Shown: one piece after another, positions 8,459 to 19,540 of the stretch
Layout: each line of letters starts with the position of its first letter
Position numbering within the stretch: position 1 is the stretch's first letter
Assembly (NCBI RefSeq): GCF_027307225.1
Contig: NZ_DAHUXJ010000041.1
Span: forward strand, 1 to 53,028
Length of the DNA stretch: 53,028 bases
Source of the DNA: Bradyrhizobium sp.
GTDB taxonomy: Bacteria; Pseudomonadota; Alphaproteobacteria; Rhizobiales; Xanthobacteraceae
Direction: 5' to 3'
Notes under the pieces: generated by a model
Database searches by the model: none
What the model was told of the DNA's origin: nothing
What the model saw: the letters and a program-made list of their open reading frames with translations, nothing else
Translations under genes and position numbers: made by a program

Positions 8459-9425
8459 CTCCCGCTTGCTGGCCCTGGAAGTAGCGGGCGTAGATCGCTT
8501 CCAGACTTGGTTCATCGACCGACAGGCGCTTCAACGATCCGTTCACCGCGACCACCGCGCGCGCAGCGTCGGGGCGCACGTCGCGCTCGGCTGTCATGCG
8601 GAAGCGATCCTCGGCGAGCGTCTCCACATTGGACACGCCGGGAATCGTGGCGAGCCGCCGCGCGATGCCGCTTCCCTCCGCCTCGACCTCCACCGCGAAG
8701 CCTGCGCCGAGCACCTGTACCGAGAGTTCGGCGACCGAGCCCATCAGCACGATGCGTCCGGACTGGAACAGCGCGACGCGGTCGCAGATGCGCTGCACCT
8801 GATCGAGCAGATGCGACGACAGCAGCACCGTAATGCCCTCGGCCTTGAGCTCGCGGATCAGGTCGAGAAATTCCCGTGTCGCCTGCGGGTCAAGGCCGGA
8901 GGTCGGCTCGTCCAGAATGGCGATCTCGGCCTTCTTGACAATGATCTCGGCGAGCCCCAGCCGCTGGCGCATGCCGCGCGAGAAAGTCGCGACACGCTTG
9001 TGCGCCACATCGTCGAGACGCACGCGCTTGAGCGCCTGTTCGATCCGGAACCGCCGCTCCTTCAGCGAAAGCCCCATCAGCGTGGCGGTGTAGCTGAGAT
9101 TTTCAACCGCCGAGAGCTGATCGTAGAAGCCAACGGAGTCCGGCAGATAGCCAACCCGGCGCTTCACCTGGAGCGGCTGGCGCGCCGGATCGAAGCCGAG
9201 CACGCTGATGCGGCCCGATGAAATCTCGGTCAGCCCCAGCATCATCAGGATCGTCGTGGTCTTGCCGGCCCCGTTGGGACCGAGCAGGCCGAACACCTCG
9301 CCCTTGGCGATATCGAAGCTGATGTTGTCGACGGCGCTGGCGTTGACATAGCGCTTGGTCAGACCATCAGCTGCGATCACCGTGGCGGGCGACGCAGAGG
9401 CGATTTCTTTCCCGGTTTCGCTCAT
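8439..9425 (-). CDS. ABC transporter ATP-binding protein
   Basis: 328 residues. Walker A is GPNGAGKTT near residue 54, the signature is [13 protein letters not shown] (an LSGGQ variant typical of ABC-2 exporters), and Walker B is [13 protein letters not shown] followed by the switch histidine in [12 protein letters not shown]-terminal accessory domain follows from about residue 230. It energises the permease encoded next to it. The ATG overlaps the stop of the upstream NEW3 gene by 4 bp (ATGA), indicating translational coupling. Confidence 0.92.
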   Translation of the reverse strand: MSETGKEIASASPATVIAADGLTKRYVNASAVDNISFDIAKGEVFGLLGPNGAGKTTTILMMLGLTEISSGRISVLGFDPARQPLQVKRRVGYLPDSVGFYDQLSAVENLSYTATLMGLSLKERRFRIEQALKRVRLDDVAHKRVATFSRGMRQRLGLAEIIVKKAEIAILDEPTSGLDPQATREFLDLIRELKAEGITVLLSSHLLDQVQRICDRVALFQSGRIVLMGSVAELSVQVLGAGFAVEVEAEGSGIARRLATIPGVSNVETLAEDRFRMTAERDVRPDAARAVVAVNGSLKRLSVDEPSLEAIYARYFQGQQAGDARHAA

Positions 9426-10594
9426 CGCCGTCCGAACCTCGCTACAGCCGTCAGCATCAGAAGCAGCGCAATGCCGATCACGCCGGCGCCCACCATGCCC
9501 CACACGGTCGAGGTGTTGACGGTGATGCGGAACTGGCTGGAAGCGTTTTCGCCGCGCGAATTGGCGTTGACCGAGACCATGTAGTCGCCGGCGAGCGACT
9601 TGTCGCTCGGCGTCACCAGCGCCTGGACTTCGGCATCCTTGCCCGGCACCAGGCGATCGACGGTGGCCGGATCGAACGCAACCTTCCAACCGGAGGGCGC
9701 GCTCGCCGACAGCTTGACGTTCTCGGCCGGCGCGCTGCCGGTATTGGTCACGACGATCGGGATCGAGCTCTGCTTTGCGGCAACCGCGCGCGCGCTCAAG
9801 AGGCCATCGCGTCCGGCTACCTGCAGGCGCGGCTGGCCGACGACATCGAGGGCGAGATCGGCGGTGGCGGAAGCATCGCCCGCCTTCACCGTTGCGGTGA
9901 CCGGGAAATGACCGGCATCCACCGTGCTCGGCGGCCGCACGTGCAGCTTGATGTCCTTGGATTGACCCGCGTCGATCGGAATCGAGGAGAGTTCCTGGCT
10001 GCCATAGGCCTCGGTAAACGAAGTTTCGAAATTTTGCGGCGCCTGCGCACCGAAGCTGACATTCAAATTGCGGCCGGAATCGTTCTTGATGGTCAGCGTA
10101 TACTCGAAATTGGATTTCGGGCTGCCGCGCAGCGAAGGCAGTTGCGCCTTCACGGTGAGCTTGGCCGGCAGTTCCTTGGCGAGCGCCACCTGAATCGGCA
10201 GGCTCGTCTGGTTGCCCTCCCCTTTCGCTTCGACCGTCAGCGTTTGCTGATCGAGCTTGCTGCTCGCGGGCACGTCGAGCCGCAGCTGCAACGAAACGTC
10301 CTTGTCGGGCGCGGGCATCGCGGCTGCCACGGGCTGACCGCCACCGAGGATCGTTGCGGTCCAGCCGCCCGGCACACCAGATACCGAGAGCTCATATCGC
10401 TCCGGCGCGAGACCGTAGTCCTGAAGTCGCAACGGAATGTTGGAGGTGGTGCCTGGCCTGATCGTAACCGCGGGATAATCGGTCATCAGGTAAAGGCCCT
10501 TGATGGTGGGCTGGTGCTCGTCGGCCGCGATCGCGGCCGGAGCAAGCAAGGTCGAAACGAAGAGAGCAATGGGGGCGAGAGCGAACGCTCGCAT
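9422..10594 (-). CDS. NEW3-domain secreted, C-terminally anchored protein
   Basis: 390 residues from the ATG at 10594, preceded by the ribosome-binding site AGGAG. It has a signal peptide ([20 protein letters not shown], cleavage near AIAA), then repeated immunoglobulin-like beta domains with [20 protein letters not shown], the pattern of COG1470/NEW3 domains. One C-terminal transmembrane helix ([19 protein letters not shown]) ends in basic residues. It is likely a periplasmic domain tethered to the inner membrane that works with the ABC pair encoded just downstream. Upstream in-frame sequence is long but lacks signal-peptide character. Substrate or ligand is unknown. Confidence 0.82.
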   Translation of the reverse strand: MRAFALAPIALFVSTLLAPAAIAADEHQPTIKGLYLMTDYPAVTIRPGTTSNIPLRLQDYGLAPERYELSVSGVPGGWTATILGGGQPVAAAMPAPDKDVSLQLRLDVPASSKLDQQTLTVEAKGEGNQTSLPIQVALAKELPAKLTVKAQLPSLRGSPKSNFEYTLTIKNDSGRNLNVSFGAQAPQNFETSFTEAYGSQELSSIPIDAGQSKDIKLHVRPPSTVDAGHFPVTATVKAGDASATADLALDVVGQPRLQVAGRDGLLSARAVAAKQSSIPIVVTNTGSAPAENVKLSASAPSGWKVAFDPATVDRLVPGKDAEVQALVTPSDKSLAGDYMVSVNANSRGENASSQFRITVNTSTVWGMVGAGVIGIALLLMLTAVARFGRR

Positions 10595-10939
10595 GACAAC
10601 ACTCCTGCTAACGTGAGCTATTCTTTGGGACGTGTGCCGCGCCGCCGGGCGCGAGAGAGCCACAACGCTCCCGTCTTACGTCCGAAAAATTTCGGCGTGC
10701 CAGTTACAAGTGAGTGAAGTAGAGTCAGACTTTAGTTTTTAGACTTTTGTTTTCGCAATCCGCGTTGCGCGAAGATTTCGCGACGCGGCTTTTGCGAAAT
10801 TTGCAGCTGCCGTTGTAGCAAGCGTTCGCATTCGCTCTTCGCCGTGACGAAGGCGCCATCGTTGCTTCGCGCTGGATATGCGTTGTCACATCCGCGCGAT
10901 TTGCCCGTCGTGCCAATGTGTCGCAGTTGCGCGGTTCCA
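10595..10939. other. Intergenic, AT-richer, left edge of the helicase island
   Basis: No credible gene. A short perfect palindrome CCGAAAAATTTCGG lies at 10682-10695. From about 10700 the base composition becomes less GC-rich than the flanking genes. A 28-bp segment at 10898-10925 recurs with a few mismatches at 13792-13819, beyond the far side of the helicase gene. Confidence 0.5.
10898..10925 (+). repeat. Left copy of a 28-bp repeat flanking the helicase region
   Basis: Begins GATTTGCCCGTCGTGCC. The copy at 13792-13819 begins GATTTGCCCGTCATGCC and is in the same orientation. Together they bracket the EVE fragment and the helicase-nuclease gene. Confidence 0.6.
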
Positions 10940-11126
10940 GAGATCGTCGGCGTCGCCGACGTGATCAAGGAACGGATTCCGATCCGACCGATAAGACCGG
11001 CAAGTTCGCGCGTGTACATCACGGCCGACAAGAAATTCGATGCCATAGCCGTCGGTGAAATCTTTACAGCTGTCGATGCGGCTGGCGGCCGAGGAGCCGA
11101 AATATATGCGCAAGCTGAGGCGTGGG
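10940..11126 (+). pseudogene. Decayed duplicate of the EVE-domain gene
   Basis: GAGATCGTCGGCGTCGCCGA, GTGATCAAGGA and CCGATCCGAC followed by AAGACCGG align in order with codons about 58-80 of the intact EVE gene at 6912-7325. There is a one-base deletion after the AAGGA that shifts the frame. About 60 bases are then missing between two copies of a short ACAAG-containing direct repeat present in the intact gene. The 3' part (GGCGGCCGAGGAG ... AAATATATGCGCAAGCTG) matches the intact gene's last codons, EEWKYVCKM. It has no start and is broken in frame. It sits directly downstream of the helicase-nuclease gene, on the opposite strand. It could be a former defence partner or simply a dispersed duplicate. 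Confidence 0.75.
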
Positions 11127-11135
11127 CTTTCAGCA

Positions 11136-11171
11136 TTCTCTAGATAAAGCCATTTCTCTAGATAAAGCCAT
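11136..11171. repeat. Perfect 18-bp tandem duplication
   Basis: TTCTCTAGATAAAGCCAT occurs twice back to back (11136-11153 and 11154-11171), just beyond the 3' end of the helicase-nuclease gene. It could be a replication-slippage duplication or a footprint of an insertion event. Confidence 0.85.
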
Positions 11172-11188
11172 GCCAGATCGAATGCGCT

Positions 11189-13708
11189 CTACTTCACGTC
11201 TTTGAGCTTACGCGAGTAAAGGGTAAGCAGGTCATCTATGGATAGATGGTGAGAATCCACCATCTTCTGGATATGCTGGGGCGACAGGTCAGCGAAATTC
11301 TGTCCTTCGAAGCCCTTAAAGAATTCCCGGCAAGCCTTCTCGAACTTGCGCAATTCAGCGACCGGCACACCTTGTACATCGTGTGTGAAAGCGGCAGCGC
11401 TCTCGATTCGTTTGGCGGGATGGATTATCAGGCGCCTAGCTTGCATACCTTTATAATGCTTATCGAACCAAGCGGCGGACCGATTCATCTGTTCGGCCTC
11501 GCGTTTGTTGACCTCCGCTCGAGTGACGTCGACTTCACTCTTGCACTCGACGATGAGATACCTAGTATCATCAAGTGCCCAGAGATTATCGGGCCCTTCC
11601 TTCCACTCCTTATCCGGGCGTTCACCCGCAAACCCCAGCGCGCGGCTAAGTTCGTCAAACGCGTGCTCAAAGTTGTCCGCCTTCACGCCGAAGCGCAAAC
11701 GCCCGAGGATGTCGGACACAGTCACATCCATCTCCGCGTAGGTTCCGAATGCCCGCACCCAGGCCGCTATGCGTTCCGTCCGCCCCTGACTAACAATGGT
11801 AAGCTTCGTAACCGTTACGCCGCCTGGCGGCTTCAACAACATTCGGTTCTTTTTATGCGCTGCGACCTGTAGCGCCTGAGATTCGGTCCGATCTGAGCGA
11901 TAATGGTAGCGGGCGCGCTGCTGGAGATACCATGCTTTATCGTCCTTATCGACGTGGCCATCATCCATGAGTTTTTGGAGACGCTCAGAGGCACCGACGT
12001 AATCGCCAGCGGTGTAAGCTTCTTCCGCCGCGAGTTCGGCCGCATAGAGCTTAAGTACACTCTCGTTCGGACCGCGCGGGACAATCCCATCCATCTGCTC
12101 GGCATAGTATGCCTTCCACTCCGGATCGCGCCAGAGGCACTGCTTGATCAGCGTGACGTATGCCTTGCTGGGTTCTTCGCCTTCAGCTAACTCCTGACGC
12201 GCCATATCGGTAACGTCGAGTCCAATTTGAATCTGCTTATTGACCTGTGGGGATAGGAATCGGCGTGTCGCTTTCTCACGGATGAGGCGTACCAGATCGG
12301 AGCCTATTACCACGATCACGGAATAGTCTTTCTCGCCACGAACGCTGCGCCCCATACCCTGCTCGACCGCCCGCACTGTACGCATTAGCGTCGCTTCGCT
12401 GCCTGGGCGCACCTGCTCAGCATAAAGATCGATGAGGCTCTCCGAATATGGTCGGGAGTCGAAGACTAGGATGCGGCAGGTATCGTCGGGGAGATCGACA
12501 CCGTCATATCGGTTCACCAATACAACCGTCTTCTCGCACTCCCCGCGTCGAAGAGCGTTCACGGCGTCTTCGATTGTGTCACGGACCGCAACTAAGGCAC
12601 CGTTGTCCTCCCAAGCCTTGCTCCGCGCAAAACTCGGAGTCAGCGCGACGACTCCGTACTTTCGGCTGGCATCGGGCTTGCCATAGCCATTAACGATCGA
12701 ATCTCGGTCCCATTCCTCATGAATTAGTGAGGGGATGATAACCATTTTTTCGCCAGACCAAGTCTCGCGGTCATAAGTGAGGGGTGCCGTGATTGTCTCG
12801 GGTGAAAGTCTCAATCCCTTTACGAGAAATGCGTCGTCGGTCACGGTCGCAGACATGAAGATGCGGTGCACCGCGCGCGAGTACGATCCGAAGGAATCGA
12901 GAGGTGGCACATATGGCTCGATCTCGATCGCGGCACCCGAGACGATACACTGGCAATGCACGAGTATGTCGCGCAGCAGCGGCCAAGCGAATCTTACAGA
13001 CTTCCGCTGAGTTTGAGCCGATAGAATCGAAGCGACTTCGCTCTCCCGCTCAGTCCATGCCCAATAGGGCACTGGAAGCAAAGCCTCGCGTTTGGCGTTT
13101 TCGATATCTGCAAACGTGCCGACGCCTTGTTGCTCAAGTTCGGTTGCGAAGAGCGCCTTTAACGCGGCATACGCAGGCTCATCGCTCGGGATGCGGATGC
13201 GACACGCCTCCCTGATTCGGTCAGCGCAAGCATGTGCATCATCCATGAGGACCGTGTCGACTTCGATCGACGTCTTGTTCAATCCGAACTTTGTTATGCC
13301 GTTGAACAACTTCTGAACCGAGGTTACGAGAATATGGCTAGAGTTCAGGAAGTCATCGGGGAGGTCGTCCTCGGCCGTGCATGTTCGGATGCCGAATTGT
13401 CTTGCCTGCTCACAGGTCTGAGCGATCAAAAAGTGATCGGGGCACAGATAAACCACTGGTCCCCTCTCTGCGTTGAGCCGCGACTGGAGCATGAGCAAGC
13501 CAACAAGCGTCTTGCCTTGACCGGTATGGAGCTTGACGATGACGTCGCGCGTGGAGGCCTGACGGGCGTTCCATTCCTGAAGCACCGCCTCCTGAGATGG
13601 GCGAAGAGGCCCCTTGTCGTGCGTACGGTCCAGCGTGCTGTAGATCTTGATCGGATCCACAGGCTTGGCGCTCGCCTTTTTGGCTAGTCGCTTGCCGAAG
13701 TTTACCAT
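11189..13708 (-). CDS. SF2 helicase fused to a PD-(D/E)XK nuclease-like domain
   Basis: 839 residues from ATG 13708; a GTG at 13759 is less likely because nothing like a ribosome-binding site precedes it. Helicase motifs in order: RPSQ (36-39), Walker A HTGQGKT (61-67), Walker B DDAH (156-159), MSAT (285-288) and motif [11 protein letters not shown] (450-458). The MSAT plus QGxGRxxR style recalls the XPD/DinG side of SF2. A helical, TPR-like stretch spans about 550-620. The C-terminus carries GPDNLW (PD at 706-707), then LIVECKS (E721, K723), spaced as in PD-(D/E)XK nucleases, with E686 upstream as a possible further ligand. A single protein that unwinds and cuts nucleic acid fits an antiphage or restriction role, but this is inference. 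Codon use is less GC-rich than its neighbours, and flanking repeats suggest transfer. Confidence 0.85.
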   Translation of the reverse strand: MVNFGKRLAKKASAKPVDPIKIYSTLDRTHDKGPLRPSQEAVLQEWNARQASTRDVIVKLHTGQGKTLVGLLMLQSRLNAERGPVVYLCPDHFLIAQTCEQARQFGIRTCTAEDDLPDDFLNSSHILVTSVQKLFNGITKFGLNKTSIEVDTVLMDDAHACADRIREACRIRIPSDEPAYAALKALFATELEQQGVGTFADIENAKREALLPVPYWAWTERESEVASILSAQTQRKSVRFAWPLLRDILVHCQCIVSGAAIEIEPYVPPLDSFGSYSRAVHRIFMSATVTDDAFLVKGLRLSPETITAPLTYDRETWSGEKMVIIPSLIHEEWDRDSIVNGYGKPDASRKYGVVALTPSFARSKAWEDNGALVAVRDTIEDAVNALRRGECEKTVVLVNRYDGVDLPDDTCRILVFDSRPYSESLIDLYAEQVRPGSEATLMRTVRAVEQGMGRSVRGEKDYSVIVVIGSDLVRLIREKATRRFLSPQVNKQIQIGLDVTDMARQELAEGEEPSKAYVTLIKQCLWRDPEWKAYYAEQMDGIVPRGPNESVLKLYAAELAAEEAYTAGDYVGASERLQKLMDDGHVDKDDKAWYLQQRARYHYRSDRTESQALQVAAHKKNRMLLKPPGGVTVTKLTIVSQGRTERIAAWVRAFGTYAEMDVTVSDILGRLRFGVKADNFEHAFDELSRALGFAGERPDKEWKEGPDNLWALDDTRYLIVECKSEVDVTRAEVNKREAEQMNRSAAWFDKHYKGMQARRLIIHPAKRIESAAAFTHDVQGVPVAELRKFEKACREFFKGFEGQNFADLSPQHIQKMVDSHHLSIDDLLTLYSRKLKDVK

Positions 13709-13791
13709 ATTCCATGGCCTCGCGGGTTTACATTCAGCGCACTCTAGGCTGCCGAGCACCGTAAATCCAATACAACCTCGCCGCTCTCGTT

Positions 13792-13819
13792 GATTTGCCC
13801 GTCATGCCAATCTGTCGCG
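13792..13819 (+). repeat. Right copy of the 28-bp repeat flanking the helicase region
   Basis: Matches 10898-10925 with a few substitutions and is in the same orientation. An inverted partial copy follows at 13832-13849. Confidence 0.6.
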
Positions 13820-14104
13820 CATTTTTCACTTGCGACGTCGGGCAAATCACTGGCACTTCTTCGCGCGTCCTGGGCTCAGAGACAGAGGGACGTTGGCCAT
13901 CGTCACCAAACGTTGGGCGCGGGATGCGATGGACGCTTACTGCGTAAGAGACGAATACGCAAACAAGCGGACGGCGAAGTCGCGTGGTCCTGACGCCCCG
14001 ACGCTGGCGTCAAGTCGACAATGATGCTTCGGCATTGGGTCGATGATGGTGGCAAGAAAGCCCGGTTCACCAGGGAGAGCGCGCTATAAGCCGTAAAACC
14101 ATTC

Positions 14105-14211
14105 GCGCGGGGAATGCCGGGACGTTTTCGGCAAACCTGCGGTGACTACACTTGCGTGTTTTCTTTTCACGCAAGGCTGCGGGCGCGGCGAGCGCCCGGC
14201 ATTCCCTGCGC
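14105..14211. repeat. Inverted repeat within a dispersed intergenic element
   Basis: Arms GCGCGGGGAATGCCGGG and CCCGGCATTCCCTGCGC are complementary except near one position and enclose about 70 bp. Confidence 0.7.
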
Positions 14212-14314
14212 CCTCTCGAGAGAGGGACAACGATTTGAAGAGCTCGGGTGAAAGAAAGCCGCGGGGACGAAGAGGCGTGTCTTGCTGATGTTGAGCCCGC
14301 CGGTGCCGCACTTA

Positions 14315-14444
14315 ACCCTCTCGCCTTGCGGGAGAGGGTGCCGAGCGAAAGCGAGGCGGGTGAGGGGTAGAGCCCGTCGCGTGCGAAAGACCCCTCATCC
14401 GGCACGGACGTTGTCCGCGCCACCTTCTCCCGCAAGGGGAGAAG
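14315..14444. terminator. Two GC-rich stem-loops beyond the topoisomerase gene
   Basis: ACCCTCTCGCCTTGCGGGAG runs into AGGGT at 14315-14339, and CCTTCTCCCGCAAGGGGAG runs into AAGG at 14422-14444. Both are short-loop hairpins next to the 3' end of the topoisomerase gene. There is no long T-run, so a terminator role is plausible rather than certain. Confidence 0.45.
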
Positions 14445-14458
14445 GTAAGGAAAGAACT

Positions 14459-15625
14459 CTATGCCGCGGCGGCGAGTACGACCTGCGCCAGCAACTGCTC
14501 GCGCTTCTTCTGCGTGCGGTAGCCTTTCATGGTCGCGGCGAAGCGCTCCAGAATGCCGTCCTCGAACGCGGTGACGATGGTGTCGTGCACGTAGCTCTTG
14601 CGGCAGATCGCGGGCGTGTTGGAGAGCTGATCGGCGGCGGCGCGGATCGCGTCCCCCACCTGGCGCTTGCGGCCGCGCTGGCTCGACGCCGGGGAAACGC
14701 GCGACAGCGATTCCAGCACCACGGCGGAGGCCATCAGCGTGCGGAAATCCTTCAGCGAAATCTTGATGCCGGCGATCTCGCGCAGGAACGAATTCACGGC
14801 CGTGGTCGAAACCGTGCGCACCGTGCCCGACGCATCGCGATACTGGAACAGGCGCCTGCCCGGCAGGGTCCGCAAAATCGGAATCGCGCGCACGAGTTTC
14901 GCCGCATCGCATTCCTTGCGCACGGCCTTGCCGCCCTTGGCCTTGAAGGAGAGCACGAAGCAATCGTCCTCGAGCGTGACGTTGGACTTGAGCATCGTGG
15001 TGGCGCCACGCGTACCGTTCATCCGCGCGTAGGTCTCGTTGCCCGGACGGATCGCGGTGCGCGCGATCAGTTCGATCACGGCCGAAAGCGCAAACTCGCG
15101 CGTCGGCGCGTCGCCGGCGAGATGCATCGAGACGTGGCGGCGAATTTTCGGCAAAGCGCCGACGAGCTTGGCGAGGCGATGCGCCTTGCGGTGCTCGCGG
15201 ACCTTTTCCCAATCGGCGTGATAGCGGTATTGCAGCCGGCCGGCGGCGTCGCGCCCCACGGCTTGCAAATGCGACTTCGGATCGGGCGCGTAGCGCACCT
15301 CGGCATAGGCCGGCGGTACCGCCATCGCGTGCAGGCGCCGGATGGTCCTGGTATCGCGGATATGCGAGCCGTTGGCGCGCACAAAGGAATAGCTCTTGCC
15401 GCGCTTGACGCGGCGGATGGTGAGTTGGGTCTGTTCGCCAAGCGTCAGGCCGAGATCCTTCGCCAGAATCTCGACCGAGGGAGCCGTCGGGAGGGCGCGC
15501 TTGCGGGCGCGGGTTCCTGGCTTGGCGGGCTCCAGCTTGGGCCATTGTCCCAGCGCCTTGGCCAAAGCTACCTCCGGACCGGCCGCATCCGGCCGCGCAG
15601 TCTCAAAATTCTGCTGATCCATCAT
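14459..15625 (-). CDS. DNA topoisomerase IB
   Basis: 388-residue bacterial/poxvirus-type topoisomerase IB, which relaxes supercoils through a 3'-phosphotyrosyl intermediate. Conserved blocks: RRVKRGKSYSFVRANGSHI, PPAYAEVRYAPDPKSHLQA, WEKVREHRKAHRL, TAIRPGNETYA and, near the C-terminus, SNTPAICRKSYVHD with the nucleophilic tyrosine. Length matches the family. ATGs at 15625 and 15622 are both possible starts. It stands alone, followed by repeats, with no obvious operon partner; the family is often nonessential and patchily distributed. Confidence 0.93.
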   Translation of the reverse strand: MMDQQNFETARPDAAGPEVALAKALGQWPKLEPAKPGTRARKRALPTAPSVEILAKDLGLTLGEQTQLTIRRVKRGKSYSFVRANGSHIRDTRTIRRLHAMAVPPAYAEVRYAPDPKSHLQAVGRDAAGRLQYRYHADWEKVREHRKAHRLAKLVGALPKIRRHVSMHLAGDAPTREFALSAVIELIARTAIRPGNETYARMNGTRGATTMLKSNVTLEDDCFVLSFKAKGGKAVRKECDAAKLVRAIPILRTLPGRRLFQYRDASGTVRTVSTTAVNSFLREIAGIKISLKDFRTLMASAVVLESLSRVSPASSQRGRKRQVGDAIRAAADQLSNTPAICRKSYVHDTIVTAFEDGILERFAATMKGYRTQKKREQLLAQVVLAAAA

Positions 15626-16026
15626 AGCTTTAGACGCCTTGCTCCAACGCTTACCCTGCTAATGCCGGCTGATTCTGTTTGTTCCGGCATGGGCCTGCGC
15701 CCCCCAAAGGGGTCATTCGGCCCAAGCGAGGCCATTTAGGGGGGAATGACTTAACGCACCAGCCCCGGCTTTTCCGGATGAGGTTTCTAAATACCTTTCG
15801 GGCCAGATGCAGCCCTGCCCTGCGGTCTTAAGTCTCACCCGAATCGCGGTCAGTTTGAAGGATCGAGCGGAGCCGCGCCGAGAGTTGAACCGGTGCAACA
15901 GAAAAGCCCGCCGAAGGTCGTAGTCGTTGCGCTTGTCGGCGTGATCGGCGCGGGCGCATAATCGTTTCAACAAGCAAGACGGCGGTTTCTCGTGTCAGTG
16001 GGCCGCAATCGGGTGGAGGGATCGAA
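15626..16026. other. Divergent intergenic region between topoisomerase IB and acs
   Basis: About 400 bp with promoters expected for both flanking genes. An inverted pair GTCATTC/GAATGAC encloses about 25 bp around 15710-15751, with C- and G-runs on either side. No small gene is convincing. Confidence 0.5.
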
Positions 16027-17976
<1,950 letters not shown>

Positions 17977-18375
17977 GCCGAAAAGCCTGCGTCGGTTACG
18001 GGGCAACGGCGTGCTGTTGGTGACGCGCTGTTGACCCATTGCTAGACTCAAAGGCATCTTCACGCCGAAGCGTCGTTTGTCGCGGCGCTCATGACGAAGC
18101 GTGAGCGCAGAAGAGTCCCGTCGGCGCTTTTGCACGCGACGTCTGGGAACCGCCCGCGCTCGCTTCACGCGCTTGTCATTCGAAGGTTGGCGGCAGCGGA
18201 CGGTTCCTCGGAGAGTGTGGTTTTCCAGTCATTTACTTTATTTCCAACATTTTCTTTCCTCGCCCTCGCAAACCACGCTGCGGCACGCGCGTGCACAACG
18301 CGGGTTAATCGGCGCGGTTAATATTTGAAGGGGAACCGGCCAGTTTCGAATGGTTGGGTCGTATTGGAGAGATCA
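17977..18375. other. Intergenic region upstream of the L,D-transpeptidase
   Basis: About 400 bp with no credible gene. Shortly before the gene lie two copies of GGTTAAT (18303-18309 and 18316-18322). The TTAA units are 9 bp apart rather than the 7 expected of a classic CtrA site. An AT-richer stretch around 18225-18260 may hold the promoter. Confidence 0.45.
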
Positions 18376-18885
18376 ATGTCGTTCAGGATGGCGGTGGCGG
18401 CGGCCACCATCGGCATGGGGCTTCTGGCCACCAGTACCGCGCACGCGCGTCCCGAGATGGTCGGGGTCAGCAGCGAATATTCGCCGGGGACGATCGTGAT
18501 CAAAACCAACGAGCGTCGCCTCTACCTCATCCTCGATTCCGGCCGTGCCGTTCGTTATCCGGTCGGCGTCGGCAAATACGGCAAGCAGTGGTCCGGCACC
18601 ACGCGGATCAGCGGCAAGTACCGCAACCCGGCCTGGTCACCGCCGACCGAAGTCAAGCACGACATTCCGAGCATTCCCGATCTTATACCTGGCGGCTCGC
18701 CGCACAATCCGATGGGAGTTGCCGCCATGACGCTGGCGGGCGGCGAATACGCCATCCACGGCACCAACCGGCCGGGCTCCGTCGGAGGCTTCGTATCCTA
18801 TGGCTGCATCCGGATGCTCAACGGCGACATCACCGACCTGTACGAGCGGGTTTCGGTCGGCACCACGGTGGTGGTGACGCGCTGA
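18376..18885 (+). CDS. L,D-transpeptidase (YkuD family)
   Basis: 169 residues from ATG 18376, chosen because GGAGA precedes it and a signal peptide follows at once (MSFRMAVAAATIGMGLLATS, cleavage near AHA). The YkuD domain carries YAIHGTNRPGSVGG and YGCIRMLNGDI, giving the catalytic His and Cys of the HxGT...S/YxGCIR motif. Such enzymes form 3-3 peptidoglycan crosslinks or attach proteins to peptidoglycan in the periplasm. It is a small one-domain version without a peptidoglycan-binding module. It appears monocistronic. Confidence 0.92.
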   Translation: MSFRMAVAAATIGMGLLATSTAHARPEMVGVSSEYSPGTIVIKTNERRLYLILDSGRAVRYPVGVGKYGKQWSGTTRISGKYRNPAWSPPTEVKHDIPSIPDLIPGGSPHNPMGVAAMTLAGGEYAIHGTNRPGSVGGFVSYGCIRMLNGDITDLYERVSVGTTVVVTR

Positions 18886-18922
18886 TCGCGGCAACGCATC
18901 TTTGACTTCAGACATCGCGACT

Positions 18923-19138
18923 TCAAAAATCGGAGGCGATACCCTTGCTCTCCCAGTCGCCATACCGCGTCGGCTCGGGGCCCTTTGGTCCCTGAAACTC
19001 CTTCGAGGGCGATTTTGCCTCAAGCGCCGCGGCCTTCCGCCGCGCTTCGGCTTCGGCCAGCGCGCGTTGGGCCGCCGGCGGGAGCTCACGTTCGCTCGCG
19101 GATGCGGCTGGCTTTGGCCCGGATGCCTCGTCCGTCAT
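18923..19138 (-). CDS. DUF1674 / SDHAF4-like succinate dehydrogenase assembly factor
   Basis: 71-residue soluble protein. The diagnostic C-terminal motif GPKGPEPTRYGDWESKGIAS is present, followed by DF-stop, as in the mitochondrial assembly factor SDHAF4 and its bacterial DUF1674 relatives. In mitochondria this factor protects flavinylated SdhA during complex II assembly; the bacterial role is assumed to be the same. A charged alanine-rich helix fills residues 20-45. A good ribosome-binding site (GAGGTG) precedes the ATG. It is convergent with the L,D-transpeptidase gene. Confidence 0.9.
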   Translation of the reverse strand: MTDEASGPKPAASASERELPPAAQRALAEAEARRKAAALEAKSPSKEFQGPKGPEPTRYGDWESKGIASDF

Positions 19139-19211
19139 AGCTGGTCACCTCGAAGTCATACGCCAGATTCTTATAAATGGCATATTCTCATGCCAAAGCG
19201 ATTCCTGCCGG

Positions 19212-19376
19212 CTAGAGCTCCGATTCCGAAGTTCGCAAGCTATGCGGCCCCGCCGATGCGAACTTCGGAATCAAAGGAGCTCTAGCAACTTATTGTTTCT
19301 AGTGCGGCTTTAAATTTGAAGTTCCAATAACGAACTCACGGCGAAACTGATAGGAACTTCAAATTCGCCGCACTAG
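19212..19376. repeat. Two-hairpin element, class 1 (A-B)
   Basis: Hairpin A (19212-19285): outer stem CTAGAGCTCC/GGAGCTCTAG and inner stem GATTCCGAAGTTCGCA, with an AAA bulge on the right arm. Spacer CAACTTATTGTTT is 13 nt. Hairpin B (19299-19376): outer stem CTAGTGCGGC and inner arm AAATTTGAAGTTCC, with TTT bulged on the left arm. It ends in the CTAG that begins the next unit. Confidence 0.93.
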
Positions 19377-19538
19377 TGTGGCGACACTGACGTTCCTTTC
19401 AGCGGCCGCCGCGAGTTCATCAAAGGAACGTCTGAGTCACAGCCACACTAGAATCACATAGTTGCTAGTGTTCCTTTGGTTCTGACATTCGTAAATGTGA
19501 GGCTGTGATATGATACGAATGTCAGAACCAGGACACTA
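19373..19538. repeat. Two-hairpin element, class 2 (C-D), tandem with the previous unit
   Basis: Shares CTAG 19373-19376 with the preceding unit. Hairpin C (19373-19451) has inner arm GACACTGACGTTCCTTT, hairpin D (19465-19538) has GGTTCTGACATTCG, and the spacer is AATCACATAGTTG. It ends CACTAA, a mutated CTAG. Confidence 0.92.
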
Positions 19539-19540
19539 AT

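Larger units (their letters stand above)
13709..14458. other. Intergenic block of Bradyrhizobium-type repeats
   Basis: No credible gene in 750 bp. It holds the right 28-bp flank repeat (13792-13819) and its inverted partner GTGATTTGCCCGACGTCGC on the reverse strand (13832-13849). From about 13880 it contains a block resembling the long dispersed repeats recalled from Bradyrhizobium genomes, with inverted arms GCGCGGGGAATGCCGGG (14105-14121) and CCCGGCATTCCCTGCGC (14195-14211). Two terminator-like stems follow, around 14315-14339 and 14422-14444. Recognition of the repeat block is from memory, not from a search. Confidence 0.55.

Noticed and set aside
10844..11143. 99-codon plus-strand reading frame covering the EVE fragment
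   Set aside because: It crosses a frameshift relative to the true EVE frame and begins in unrelated repeat sequence; best read as a pseudogene.
13880..14060. Small coding frames in the repeat block after the helicase gene
   Set aside because: They overlap a repetitive block that resembles dispersed Bradyrhizobium intergenic DNA and lack start signals and codon bias.
18303..18322. Possible CtrA site before the L,D-transpeptidase
   Set aside because: The two TTAA units are separated by 9 bp, not the 7 of the consensus site, so it is only noted as a direct repeat.
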